Below are positions 7,122 through 14,647 of a DNA stretch of 14,647 nucleotides, piece after piece. The position numbers and the translations under genes are program-made. The notes under the pieces were generated by a model. The model was not told where the DNA came from. It ran no database searches and worked only from the letters and a program-made list of their open reading frames with translations. Position 1 is the first letter of the stretch, and each line of letters starts with the position of its first letter. The stretch is from Schaedlerella sp. (GTDB lineage: Bacteria; Bacillota; Clostridia; Lachnospirales; Lachnospiraceae). The DNA lies in assembly GCA_020024595.1 (NCBI GenBank), contig JAHHTO010000049.1, positions 1 to 14,647 on the forward strand, read 5' to 3'.

Positions 7122-7168
7122 GTGAACAGAAAGATAAGTTTGGAAAGAACGAAAAGGAGGAACTGATT

Positions 7169-8485
7169 ATGAAGTTAAAAAAAGTTGCAGCGAGCCTTTT
7201 AGTTGGAACAATGTGTTTCGGACTTTTTGCGGGCTGCGGAAGCAAAGGAAGCGCGAAAGGAGACGGAGATGGTATCACCATTCGTCTTTTAACAAGAATG
7301 GCCGGTACAACGAAACAGGTGGAAATCTATAATGATATTTTGGATGAATTCAAGGAAAAACATCCAGAAGTAACAATCATTGATGACTCTCAGGGAGATG
7401 AATCAGCATTTAACAATATTCTTTCTACGGATATTGCTTCTGGAACAATGGCAAATATTTTCCGTATTCAGGGCGTTGCAAATTTATCCGAGTATATTGA
7501 CAATGGTTTGATTTTAGATATGGCACCATATTTGGAAGAAGATCCAGAATGGGGGAATGGATTTACAGAAGGTGCGCTTTCTTATTATAAAGTTCCTGGA
7601 AAAGAAGGAGTCTATGGAATTCCAATGGAATCAGGACTTCTCGGTGTATACTATAATAAAGATTTATTTGAGAAGGCAGGAATCACCACATTCCCAGAAA
7701 CATGGACACAGTTTAAAGATGCAATTACAAAATTAAAGGATAGCGGAGTGATTCCGATTGCTATGGGATGTCAGACCACTTATATGGCAGGACATTTGCA
7801 TGATCAGATTTTCTACAAATGGCTTGGAACAGAGGCTGCAAAGGAACTTGGATTAAGAGAGAAAAACTGGACAGATCCAGATGTAGTAGAAACATTAGGA
7901 TTTGTAAAAGAATTGATTGATCTTGGAGCCTTTGATAAAAATGCTGCAGGTATGACAGATAACATTGCGATGACACAGTTCCAACAAGGCGAAGCAGCGA
8001 TGGTAATTACAGGACCATGGAATATCGGTACGTTTGAAGATCCGGAAGAAACTCCGGTGCACGAAAGTATTGCGGTAGCAAAATTTCCATACTTTGAGGA
8101 AAAGCCAGAATTTAAAAATGAAGATATGCAGACACTGTCTCCGTATATGCTAAGTGGAAAATTAGAAGGAAAAGAGTTGGAATTAACTATAGAACTTTTG
8201 AAAATGCTCACAGATAAAGAAGCAGCAAAACGTTTTGCAGAAGAAGCAGCATTTTTGATTCCAAGAACGGACATTGAACTGGATGATAGCAAGGTATCTC
8301 CGTTGTTTGCAGATAATGTAGAACTTGGAGGAACTTCAGAGGGAATTGCTGTAGACGTATTTGATTTTGACCCAGTTACATCTATGCAGGACAGAACAAG
8401 AAACTCTATTGCGAGCATGTTTACCGGAGTGGATTCAGAAGCAGCAGCAAAAGAAATTCAGAGCGAAGTAGACAGCAATAAATAA
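7169..8485 (+). CDS. Sugar ABC transporter substrate-binding lipoprotein (family 1)
   Basis: A 438-residue extracellular solute-binding protein of the carbohydrate family 1 (SBP_bac_1, MalE/MsmE-like), which captures a sugar or oligosaccharide outside the cell for the two permeases encoded downstream. It has a lipoprotein signal: a KLKK start, hydrophobic core and lipobox FAGC with lipidated Cys23. Family patterns include FKEKHPEVTI near the N-terminus, YGIPMESGLLGVYYNKDLFEKAGI in the hinge part (about residues 149-172) and GEAAMVITGPWNIG (about 273-286). The start has AGGAGG eight bases upstream. It is the first gene of the operon and is followed by a hairpin that probably keeps its expression above that of the permeases. 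The exact substrate cannot be read; no glycosidase lies nearby to hint at it. Confidence 0.92.
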   Translation: MKLKKVAASLLVGTMCFGLFAGCGSKGSAKGDGDGITIRLLTRMAGTTKQVEIYNDILDEFKEKHPEVTIIDDSQGDESAFNNILSTDIASGTMANIFRIQGVANLSEYIDNGLILDMAPYLEEDPEWGNGFTEGALSYYKVPGKEGVYGIPMESGLLGVYYNKDLFEKAGITTFPETWTQFKDAITKLKDSGVIPIAMGCQTTYMAGHLHDQIFYKWLGTEAAKELGLREKNWTDPDVVETLGFVKELIDLGAFDKNAAGMTDNIAMTQFQQGEAAMVITGPWNIGTFEDPEETPVHESIAVAKFPYFEEKPEFKNEDMQTLSPYMLSGKLEGKELELTIELLKMLTDKEAAKRFAEEAAFLIPRTDIELDDSKVSPLFADNVELGGTSEGIAVDVFDFDPVTSMQDRTRNSIASMFTGVDSEAAAKEIQSEVDSNK

Positions 8486-8495
8486 AAAGGATATT

Positions 8496-8530
8496 AAAAA
8501 ATGCCCTGTTCACCGTAATAGGGCATTTTT
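8496..8530 (+). terminator. Intra-operon terminator/attenuator between binding protein and permeases
   Basis: AATGCCCT (8500-8507) pairs with AGGGCATT (8520-8527) around a 12-base loop, with an A run on the 5' side and T residues to 8530. It is a complete intrinsic terminator only 10 bases after the lipoprotein stop. The permease start follows at 8552 with no clear promoter between, so it most likely allows partial read-through. Confidence 0.82.
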
Positions 8531-8551
8531 GATAAAAGAGGAGGTCTCTAG

Positions 8552-9439
8552 ATGATCACAATAAAAAGTAAAAAAACAAAAATGGGAGTGCTCCTGTTTA
8601 TCGTTCCAGCACTCGTCATTTATCTGTTATTTCAGATTATACCAATCATTGGATCTGTATATTTTTCTTTGGTAAACTGGAACGGAATTGCAGGATCCAC
8701 ACCACAATTTGTTGGATTACAGAATTATATAGCAGCGTTTAAAAGTGCGGACTTTATTTTAGCGTTAAAGAATATGGCAAGTATGGTAATTATTAGTGTG
8801 CTCTTTCATACGCCGATCGCACTTTTGATGGCAGTTGCAATCAATACAAAATGTAAAGGTTATCGCTTGTTTAAAGCTTTGTTTTTTGTACCGACTGTAT
8901 TTCCGCTGACAGCAGTTGGACTGATGTGGTATTTTATTTTCATGCCAACAGGTTCTTTTAATTCACTTTTAGAAGCAGTTGGTCTAAGCAGTCTTGTAAC
9001 CCCATGGCTCGTTGAACCTTCAACGGCAATGAACACAATCATATTCGTAAATGTCTGGGCGGGAGTAGGTTACTATATGGTTATTATTCTTGCAGGACTT
9101 ACTACAATCCCAGATGATGTATATGAAGCTGCTGCAATTGACGGAGCGACTCCTGTGAAACGGTTTTTCCATATTACAATTCCTATGTTGAAACCGATTT
9201 TGTCTATGTGTATTTTAATGGATATCATTGGATCGGTGAAGGTGTTTGACCTTGTATTTGCCATGACAGGTGGAGGACCAAATGGTCTGACAAACTTGCC
9301 TACAACATTGATGTATAACGAAGCGTTTAAGTACAATCATTATGGTGTGGGAAGTGCGATCGGTATCATCATTATGTTAATCTGTATTGCGGGAACACTG
9401 GGAAGCAATTTCCTTACCGGAAGAAAGAAAGATGTATAG
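8552..9439 (+). CDS. Sugar ABC transporter permease, MalF/UgpA type
   Basis: A 295-residue inner-membrane permease of the carbohydrate ABC importer class (binding-protein-dependent transport family, about six helices). It begins with a positively charged stretch and a first helix at about 11-40. The EAA loop that docks the ATPase is clear: YEAAAIDGATPVKRFFHITI (191-210). The following MTGGGPNGLTNLPTTLMYNE is characteristic of MalF/UgpA-like subunits. The start has AGGAGG seven bases upstream. It pairs with the next gene, the MalG-type subunit, 12 bases downstream. No ATPase gene is in the operon; a shared MsmX/UgpC-type ATPase elsewhere in the genome is the usual solution. Confidence 0.93.
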   Translation: MITIKSKKTKMGVLLFIVPALVIYLLFQIIPIIGSVYFSLVNWNGIAGSTPQFVGLQNYIAAFKSADFILALKNMASMVIISVLFHTPIALLMAVAINTKCKGYRLFKALFFVPTVFPLTAVGLMWYFIFMPTGSFNSLLEAVGLSSLVTPWLVEPSTAMNTIIFVNVWAGVGYYMVIILAGLTTIPDDVYEAAAIDGATPVKRFFHITIPMLKPILSMCILMDIIGSVKVFDLVFAMTGGGPNGLTNLPTTLMYNEAFKYNHYGVGSAIGIIIMLICIAGTLGSNFLTGRKKDV

Positions 9440-9451
9440 GAGGGAAGGCAG

Positions 9452-10282
9452 ATGAAGAAAAAAATAAATGGTCAGAAAATCATCATGTACGTGCTGTTGA
9501 TTCTTACAGCATCTGTGTTTGCAGCACCGATGTTATTTACGTTATTGTCGTCGATCAAAAATAAGGTTGAAATATTTGCGGATCCATTTGCACTCCCAGA
9601 AATTCCACAATGGGGAAATTATGCAGAGGCATGGACCAATGCGAACATGAGTCACTACTTTCTAAACAGTGTCATTCAGGCAGGAGCAACGGTGATCGTC
9701 CTTGCGATCGTATCATCTATGGCGGCGTATGTGTTATCCAGATTTCAATTTAAATGGAGCAAGGGTATGTTGCTTTTCTTTATGGTAGGAATGATGGTGC
9801 CGGTACACACTGTTCTTGTTCCGGTTTCTTATATTATTGGTGCGTTGAATCTGAAAAATAACGTGGCTGCGCTAGTTATGATTTATGTTGCATTTAATCT
9901 TCCGTTTAGCATCCTGGTTGTTACAAACTTTATGAAAGGTGTCAATAAATCCTTGGAAGAAGCGGCGCTGATCGATGGAGCTTCTTATTTCCAGATTTAT
10001 AGATATGTGATGTTGCCAATGACAGTGCCGGCACTTTCCACAATTTCAATCTTTAACTTCTTAGGAGCATGGAATAATATCTTGTTCCCGTTATTGTTCA
10101 TCAATGATAAAAAACTGAAACCAATTGCTCTTGGGTTGTTGAATTTTAATGGGGAACGTGGAAGTGATTACGGCCCGTTGATGGCTGCAATCGTAATAAC
10201 AGTAGCAGTACCACTTGTCATCTATTTACTGTTTCAGGAAAAGGTAGAGGGAGGACTTGCTGCCGGGGCGGTAAAGGAATAG
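9452..10282 (+). CDS. Sugar ABC transporter permease, MalG/UgpE type
   Basis: A 276-residue inner-membrane permease, second subunit of the heterodimeric carbohydrate importer. It has about six hydrophobic helices starting at residues 10-33, the N-terminal FADPFALPEIPQWGNYAEAW pattern common in MalG-like proteins, and the ATPase-docking EAA loop EEAALIDGASYFQIYRYVML (169-188). The start has AGGAGGG seven bases upstream, and that site overlaps the stop of the preceding permease gene, so the two are co-translated. Its stop is followed at once by the YitT-family gene. Confidence 0.93.
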   Translation: MKKKINGQKIIMYVLLILTASVFAAPMLFTLLSSIKNKVEIFADPFALPEIPQWGNYAEAWTNANMSHYFLNSVIQAGATVIVLAIVSSMAAYVLSRFQFKWSKGMLLFFMVGMMVPVHTVLVPVSYIIGALNLKNNVAALVMIYVAFNLPFSILVVTNFMKGVNKSLEEAALIDGASYFQIYRYVMLPMTVPALSTISIFNFLGAWNNILFPLLFINDKKLKPIALGLLNFNGERGSDYGPLMAAIVITVAVPLVIYLLFQEKVEGGLAAGAVKE

Positions 10283-10288
10283 TTGTTT

Positions 10289-11122
10289 ATGAAATGTATT
10301 TTATATAATCTTATTGGTGTGTTACTGTACGCAGTTGGGATTAATTCGTTTGCAACGCCACATCAGATCGCACCGGGAGGTGCCAGTGGAATTGCAATTT
10401 TGATCAATTATCTTACAGGATGTCCAATTGGCTTTTTTGTATTTATTTTCAACATTCCTCTTCTTGTTTTGATTGTCTGGAAAAAATATTATACGAAAGA
10501 TTTTGTCCTACGAACATTGGCATCGACCGCATTGCTTTCGGTAGTGACGGACTTTGTGGTCGTTCATTTGCAGGCTTATCATGGGAATCCGCTCCTTGCA
10601 GCCATGTTTTGCGGTGCAATGATGGGAGCAGGATTAGCTCTGGTACATATGGGAAATTCAAATACCGGAGGAATTTCTCTGCTGGGATTGATTCTGCAGA
10701 AATGCAATCCGCAATTTCCGGTAGGAAAATGGATATCGGGATTGAATATTGCGGTTGTGATCGCATCCGGATTTGTATATAAAAACATTGACAGTCTCCT
10801 TTATGCTGTCGTAGCAGTATATATTTCAGGTCTCTTTATGGATCAGATTTTAGAAGGCGCAGAGGCAAAGAATCTGATGATTATCGTGGCAAAATCGACG
10901 GATAAAGTACGACAAGTATTTTTAAACCGGAAAGTTGGTGTAACTGTCTTAAAAGGAGAAGGTGGCTATTCCAGTGAAGTGCAAAGAGTTGTACTTTGTG
11001 TTACGGAAAAAAAAGAGTGTGAGATTTTACAGAAGAAAATACGGAAGGAAGATCCAGATGCACTCGTGATTGTATCAGAAGCAGAAAAAGTAATTGGAAA
11101 AGGATTTAAACATTTGACTTAG
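10289..11122 (+). CDS. YitT family membrane protein (DUF161 + DUF2179)
   Basis: A 277-residue membrane protein of the YitT family: about five to six hydrophobic helices in residues 1-190, then a soluble C-terminal DUF2179 domain with its marker VLKGEGGYS (220-228). The N-terminal part shows the family pattern GINSFATPHQIAPGGASGIA (18-37) and a second GGIS repeat. YitT proteins are common in Bacillota; their transport or regulatory role is not established. The ATG at 10289 is chosen over a TTG at 10283 because AAAGGA (10273-10278) lies ten bases before it. That ribosome binding site lies inside the end of the MalG-type permease gene, so this gene is in the same operon although YitT is not a known part of sugar importers. 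Confidence 0.9.
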   Translation: MKCILYNLIGVLLYAVGINSFATPHQIAPGGASGIAILINYLTGCPIGFFVFIFNIPLLVLIVWKKYYTKDFVLRTLASTALLSVVTDFVVVHLQAYHGNPLLAAMFCGAMMGAGLALVHMGNSNTGGISLLGLILQKCNPQFPVGKWISGLNIAVVIASGFVYKNIDSLLYAVVAVYISGLFMDQILEGAEAKNLMIIVAKSTDKVRQVFLNRKVGVTVLKGEGGYSSEVQRVVLCVTEKKECEILQKKIRKEDPDALVIVSEAEKVIGKGFKHLT

Positions 11123-11134
11123 AAGGGAGCCGAT

Positions 11135-12523
11135 ATGATAAAAATTGGTAAATATACGGAGAAAGCACATCATATTTCTTTCATTCGAGACGAGGCACGA
11201 ATGTTTGTAACAGATGCATATCAGGAAACAAACATTCAGGTCACTCAGAAAGGGTGTGTGGAACTTCTTGTTGGAATGGGGAAGGAAAAGGTTACTCTTC
11301 GTAATGTGAAAGAACTTTTGGCTTGTGCTGCAAAAAAGATGAAAGTACATCAAATTACATCTTATCAAGTGGATATGGAACCATTGATTCGCGAAACAGA
11401 ACTTTCCTCGATCTGTCTGGCAGTTCAAGGAATTTATGAGGGAATCTATGAAGTTTTGCTTCCGGGAGAAACCGAAATGGAACTTCCGGAAATAACTATC
11501 ACAGGCATTAAAGAGTTTCAGCTTTCAGAAGCAGATGCTTTTTGCAAGGAAGGAATCGTGCTCGGAGAGGCTCAGACTTGGGCAAGACATATGGTAAACG
11601 CACCAGGAAACCTCTTACATCCTATGGATTTTGCCAGAACGATTTTGGAAAAAATGGAAGAGACTTCGGTTTCCTGTGAACTTCTTGTTTACAGTAAACT
11701 CAATGCGATGGGGATGCATGCCTTGACAAGTGTTGGGAAAAGCAGTGAGAATCCTCCCTGCCTTTTGATTATGAGTTATAAAGGAAATCCGGGAGGAGAA
11801 GTGACTGGGCTGGTAGGAAAAGGAGTCACTTGTGATACGGGAGGATATTGTCTGAAACCGGCAAATTCTATGATGGGTATCAAAGGCGACATGGCAGGTG
11901 GTGCGGCTGTCGCAGCGACTATGTATGCTTTAGCAAAACAAAAGGTAGCTGTGAATGTGGTAACAGCGATTCCGATGTGTGAAAATAGAATCAGTACATC
12001 TAGTCTTGTCCCGGGAGATGTGATTTCTTCATACAGTGGCAAGAAGATCGAAATCTGTAATACAGACGCAGAAGGTCGTTTGATTCTGGCGGATGCGGTC
12101 TCGTATCTTGTAAAAAAAGAAAAAGTCGACCGGATTCTAGATATTGCCACTTTAACGGGAGCCGTTGTCAACATGTTCGGTTTTTCGACAGCGGGAACGC
12201 TCGGAAATGATGAAAACTTTTATCAGGAGTTTGAGAGAGGGTTTGAAAAAAGTGGAGAGCGATACTGGAGACTTCCGATCTATGAAGAACAGGAAAAAAT
12301 GATCGAAAGTGAGATTGCTGATATCAAGAATATGGGACGTGATTATTGTGGGACGATCACAGCGGGATTATTTATTCGTGCTTTTACAGAAGAAAAACCT
12401 TGGATTCATGTAGATATTGCAGGAACGGCCTGGGTTGACTGTCCGTTGTATGCTGGTCAACCGAAAGGGGCGACAGGCGCGGCAGTATCCACCCTGTATT
12501 ATATGATGAAGGAGAAAGAATAA
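11135..12523 (+). CDS. pepA: M17 family leucyl aminopeptidase
   Basis: A 462-residue cytosolic aminopeptidase that removes N-terminal residues from peptides with two metal ions, normally as a hexamer. The M17 signature NTDAEGRL is at 309-316. The metal ligands Lys229, Asp234, Asp252, Asp311 and Glu313 and catalytic Lys241 and Arg315 are all present, with the same spacing as in bovine leucine aminopeptidase. The enzyme should therefore be active. The N-terminal domain (about 1-130) is short and divergent, as is usual outside the catalytic part. The start has AAGGGAG five bases upstream, and only 12 bases separate it from the yitT-type gene. Its stop codon TAA abuts the ATG of the next gene, so it is translationally coupled to the transglutaminase-fold protein. 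Its place behind a sugar importer is unusual and suggests a peptide-containing substrate or by-product. Confidence 0.94.
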   Translation: MIKIGKYTEKAHHISFIRDEARMFVTDAYQETNIQVTQKGCVELLVGMGKEKVTLRNVKELLACAAKKMKVHQITSYQVDMEPLIRETELSSICLAVQGIYEGIYEVLLPGETEMELPEITITGIKEFQLSEADAFCKEGIVLGEAQTWARHMVNAPGNLLHPMDFARTILEKMEETSVSCELLVYSKLNAMGMHALTSVGKSSENPPCLLIMSYKGNPGGEVTGLVGKGVTCDTGGYCLKPANSMMGIKGDMAGGAAVAATMYALAKQKVAVNVVTAIPMCENRISTSSLVPGDVISSYSGKKIEICNTDAEGRLILADAVSYLVKKEKVDRILDIATLTGAVVNMFGFSTAGTLGNDENFYQEFERGFEKSGERYWRLPIYEEQEKMIESEIADIKNMGRDYCGTITAGLFIRAFTEEKPWIHVDIAGTAWVDCPLYAGQPKGATGAAVSTLYYMMKEKE

Positions 12524-14647
12524 ATGAAATGGTCAAAGCAGACAGAGGAGAAGATAAGGCACCAGTATCTTCGGTTGAAAGAAGAAGTGCCGGAACTAGA
12601 ACAGGATGTATATCTGCGTATTGAACAGGAAGAAGCGGAAACTGCATTGTTATTGAAGTATCTATACAGCAATATGCCATTGAGTGATTCGGTAGATTAT
12701 TCTTACGAAATGTTTCGTTCTTTTGCAGAACATGGAAAAAAATTATGTCAGGAAGTACCTTGGGAAAAAACGAAGGAAATTCCAGAGGAAATTTTCTTGG
12801 ATTATGTTGTTTTTCATCGTGTGAATACGGAATCTCTTACCTTTTGCAGGGAACTATTTTCACAGCCTTTGTGGGAACGTGTAAGAGGAAAAGGAATGGA
12901 AGATGCGATTCTGGAGGCAAATTACTGGTGTGCCGAAGAAGCAACCTATCAAGCAACAGATGATCGTACGATGTCGGCAGAAGGTGTATGGAGAGGTGCA
13001 TTTGGAAGATGTGGTGAGGAATCTGTTTTTGTAGTAAATGTACTTCGAAGCATCGGAATTCCGGCTCGTCAGATATATGCTCACCGCTGGGCTCATTGTG
13101 ATGATAATCATGCATGGGTAGAAGTGTGGTGTGATGGTGCATGGCATTTCCTGGGAGCATGTGAACCAGAAGAAATTTTGGATCAGGGGTGGTTTTTGAA
13201 TGCTTCTTCCAGAGCAATGATGATCAATTCCAGGATATTTGGAAGTCAGATAGTGGATGGAGAGATTATTGAAAAAAATGGGATTACAACAGCAGTAAAT
13301 CAGCTGGAGCAATATGCAAAGACAACGCGTCTGAGCATTTGTGTAAAAGACAGAGAAGGAAGAGCGGTCTTAGGAGCTAAGGTTTCTTTTGAACTTTTAA
13401 ACTACGCAGAATTGGTTCCGGTTGCATGTAAAGAAACAGACAATTTGGGAAGAGCCGTTTTGAAAACAGGTTTTGGAAGTCTGTTTGTTTCTGCAGTAAA
13501 AGATGAGTATTATGCAGAAATCATTGTAGATGCGGCAAAAGAAACAGAATATACACTTGTATTGGAGAACAGTAAAAGTCTAGATATCTGGGACTCTTTT
13601 GATATGAATGCACCGCGGGGAACTCAGATTCATACAAAGAAGCCGACAGAAGAACAGAGGGTCGAGGGAAAGAAAAAGTTTGAAAAAGCGGTGGAAAAGC
13701 GACTCCGAAAAGTAGCGGATTTTCCGGGAGAAGAGGAAGAAAGAGCAATTCTGTTAAGCAGAGGAAATGCGAAAGAAGTTCAACAATTTTTAGATAGTTC
13801 TGTTGGCACAAAAGAGGAGAAAGAATGGATGCTTTCTCAACTCACCATCAAAGATTTTCGGGATTGCAAGGCGGACGTTTTGGAAGAACATCTTGCGTGT
13901 GCTCTTTTGTATCAAGAATCATTTGGAAAAGAAATTTTTGTTCCTTATATTTTAAATCCGAGAGTTTCCATTGAATCTTTAAAGAAGTACCGTAAAAAAA
14001 TCGAGCATACATTTTCAGAAGAAGAAAAGCATTGTTTCCAAAAACAGCCAGAACAAATCTGGAAGTGGATTCAAGAGCATGTCCGAGAAGTGAATTCAAG
14101 AGAATATCATGAAATTTTCACTACGCCTTTTGGATGTATGGAGTATCATATGGGAACTTCGGAATCAAAAAAAGTTCTATTTGTAGCGATGGCAAGAACC
14201 TTTGGTATTCCGGCAAGGCTTGATCCTGTAACGGGAGAAGCACAGTATTGGAAACAGGGAACATTTGTTACAGTCCAAAATGAAGAGAGAAAGAAGCGGC
14301 TGGGAACAATCAAGATATACAGTGAGGATGATACCTGTTGGAGCTATATGCAGAATTGGTCTCTTGCGAAAAGTGTAGGAAAAGAAGAATGGAAAACTTT
14401 GAAAATCGGAGAAGGATATCAAGGTGATGTTCTATTAGATGCAGAAGCCGGACGCTATCGCGTAATTACAAGTAATCGGCTTCCAAATGGTAATCAGTTT
14501 GCGGCTCGAATGGAATTTCAGTTGACTGAAGGTGAAGAAAAGTGTGTAGGACTTTCACTGCGAGAAGCGAAGTTAGAAGAAATGTTGGATAAAAATCAGT
14601 TAGATCCATTTTTTCTACGAGACAAGAAGGGTGAGGAGATTCCTGTT
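12524..14647 (+). CDS. Transglutaminase-fold (PNGase-like) protein with duplicated degenerate core, 3' end outside window
   Basis: The frame is open from ATG 12524 to the right edge, giving 708 residues without a stop; the gene is cut by the window. The ATG directly follows the aminopeptidase stop, with GGAG at 12511-12514 as ribosome binding site. There is no signal peptide, so it should be cytosolic. A transglutaminase-like core lies at about 130-240: Cys163 in GRCGEES, IGIPAR, His196 in NHAWVEVW, then WHFLGACEPE. The order resembles peptide:N-glycanase (GRCGE, H.W.EV, W...DACE), but Gly211 stands where the catalytic Asp is expected. A beta-sandwich-like segment follows (about 268-347), then a helical part. 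A second core-like stretch at about 546-580 has FGIPAR, but Ser546 where Cys should be and no His. Role unknown: a peptide- or glycopeptide-acting hydrolase, or a binding protein. Confidence 0.85.
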   Translation, partial: MKWSKQTEEKIRHQYLRLKEEVPELEQDVYLRIEQEEAETALLLKYLYSNMPLSDSVDYSYEMFRSFAEHGKKLCQEVPWEKTKEIPEEIFLDYVVFHRVNTESLTFCRELFSQPLWERVRGKGMEDAILEANYWCAEEATYQATDDRTMSAEGVWRGAFGRCGEESVFVVNVLRSIGIPARQIYAHRWAHCDDNHAWVEVWCDGAWHFLGACEPEEILDQGWFLNASSRAMMINSRIFGSQIVDGEIIEKNGITTAVNQLEQYAKTTRLSICVKDREGRAVLGAKVSFELLNYAELVPVACKETDNLGRAVLKTGFGSLFVSAVKDEYYAEIIVDAAKETEYTLVLENSKSLDIWDSFDMNAPRGTQIHTKKPTEEQRVEGKKKFEKAVEKRLRKVADFPGEEEERAILLSRGNAKEVQQFLDSSVGTKEEKEWMLSQLTIKDFRDCKADVLEEHLACALLYQESFGKEIFVPYILNPRVSIESLKKYRKKIEHTFSEEEKHCFQKQPEQIWKWIQEHVREVNSREYHEIFTTPFGCMEYHMGTSESKKVLFVAMARTFGIPARLDPVTGEAQYWKQGTFVTVQNEERKKRLGTIKIYSEDDTCWSYMQNWSLAKSVGKEEWKTLKIGEGYQGDVLLDAEAGRYRVITSNRLPNGNQFAARMEFQLTEGEEKCVGLSLREAKLEEMLDKNQLDPFFLRDKKGEEIPV

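Noticed and set aside
7813..8418. 201-codon open frame on the minus strand inside the sugar-binding lipoprotein gene
   Set aside because: Ser-rich composition typical of an antisense frame, no ribosome binding site seen, and fully contained in a clear lipoprotein gene.
12745..12963. Small plus-strand frame and several minus-strand frames in the 12.4-14.4 kb region
   Set aside because: They lie inside the uninterrupted 708-codon frame of the transglutaminase-fold protein, which contains recognisable motifs and is coupled to the aminopeptidase gene. None of the small frames has support of its own.
12524..14647. Frameshift or fusion artefact as an explanation for the two transglutaminase-like cores
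   Set aside because: The frame is continuous over 2.1 kb with uniform codon use, and the two copies are far diverged, so an old internal duplication fits better than an assembly or sequencing error.
1..14647. CRISPR arrays, tRNA or rRNA genes, insertion sequences, phage genes, toxin-antitoxin pairs
   Set aside because: No regularly spaced repeats, no structured RNA gene signatures, no transposase or integrase motifs and no terminal inverted repeats were seen on either strand.

Overview
The window looks like a chromosomal segment of a low-to-mid GC Clostridia bacterium, most likely a Lachnospiraceae gut commensal (Blautia/Dorea/Ruminococcus-like). This is inferred from the A+T-rich Gram-positive style: AGGAGG ribosome binding sites, TTGnnn/TATAAT promoters, U-tailed terminators, lipobox lipoproteins, YesM/YesN two-component pairs, and YerC and DUF1836 regulators. 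I saw no mobile element, tRNA, rRNA, CRISPR array or phage gene. No stretch longer than about 280 bases lacks a gene.

Left part (1-3700) holds single-gene units. They are the 3' end of a small membrane protein with a very acidic tail, an orphan NMT1/THI5-type ABC substrate-binding lipoprotein with no permease or ATPase beside it, a PHP-family metal-dependent phosphoesterase, and a YerC/TrpR-type repressor. A DUF1836 (MerR-like) regulator converges on the yerC gene, and a two-way terminator separates them. The DUF1836 gene has a near-consensus promoter whose spacer is filled by a 7-7-7 palindrome, a good operator candidate.

Centre (3778-7168): a YesM-type sensor histidine kinase and a YesN-type AraC response regulator are encoded on the minus strand and overlap by 10 bases. 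They diverge from the plus-strand operon. The short intergenic region carries a good promoter in each direction and an inverted repeat beside the plus-strand -35 box. The arrangement suggests that the two-component system senses an extracellular carbohydrate and activates the divergent transporter.

Right part (7169-14647): a tightly packed plus-strand operon encodes a family-1 sugar-binding lipoprotein, an intra-operon terminator/attenuator hairpin, two MalF/MalG-type permeases, a YitT-family membrane protein, an M17 leucyl aminopeptidase with all metal and catalytic residues, and a transglutaminase-fold protein open at the right edge. Neither a transport ATPase (probably a shared MsmX-type one elsewhere) nor a glycoside hydrolase is present in the window. 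The last protein has a PNGase-like transglutaminase core whose usual catalytic Asp position is Gly. It also has a second, degenerate copy of the core in which Cys is Ser and the His is gone.

The most interesting hypothesis is that this is a glycopeptide- or peptide-linked sugar utilisation locus: a sugar transporter coupled to a cytosolic aminopeptidase and a PNGase-like protein instead of a glycosidase. The gene calls are solid. The functional link is inference from gene order.
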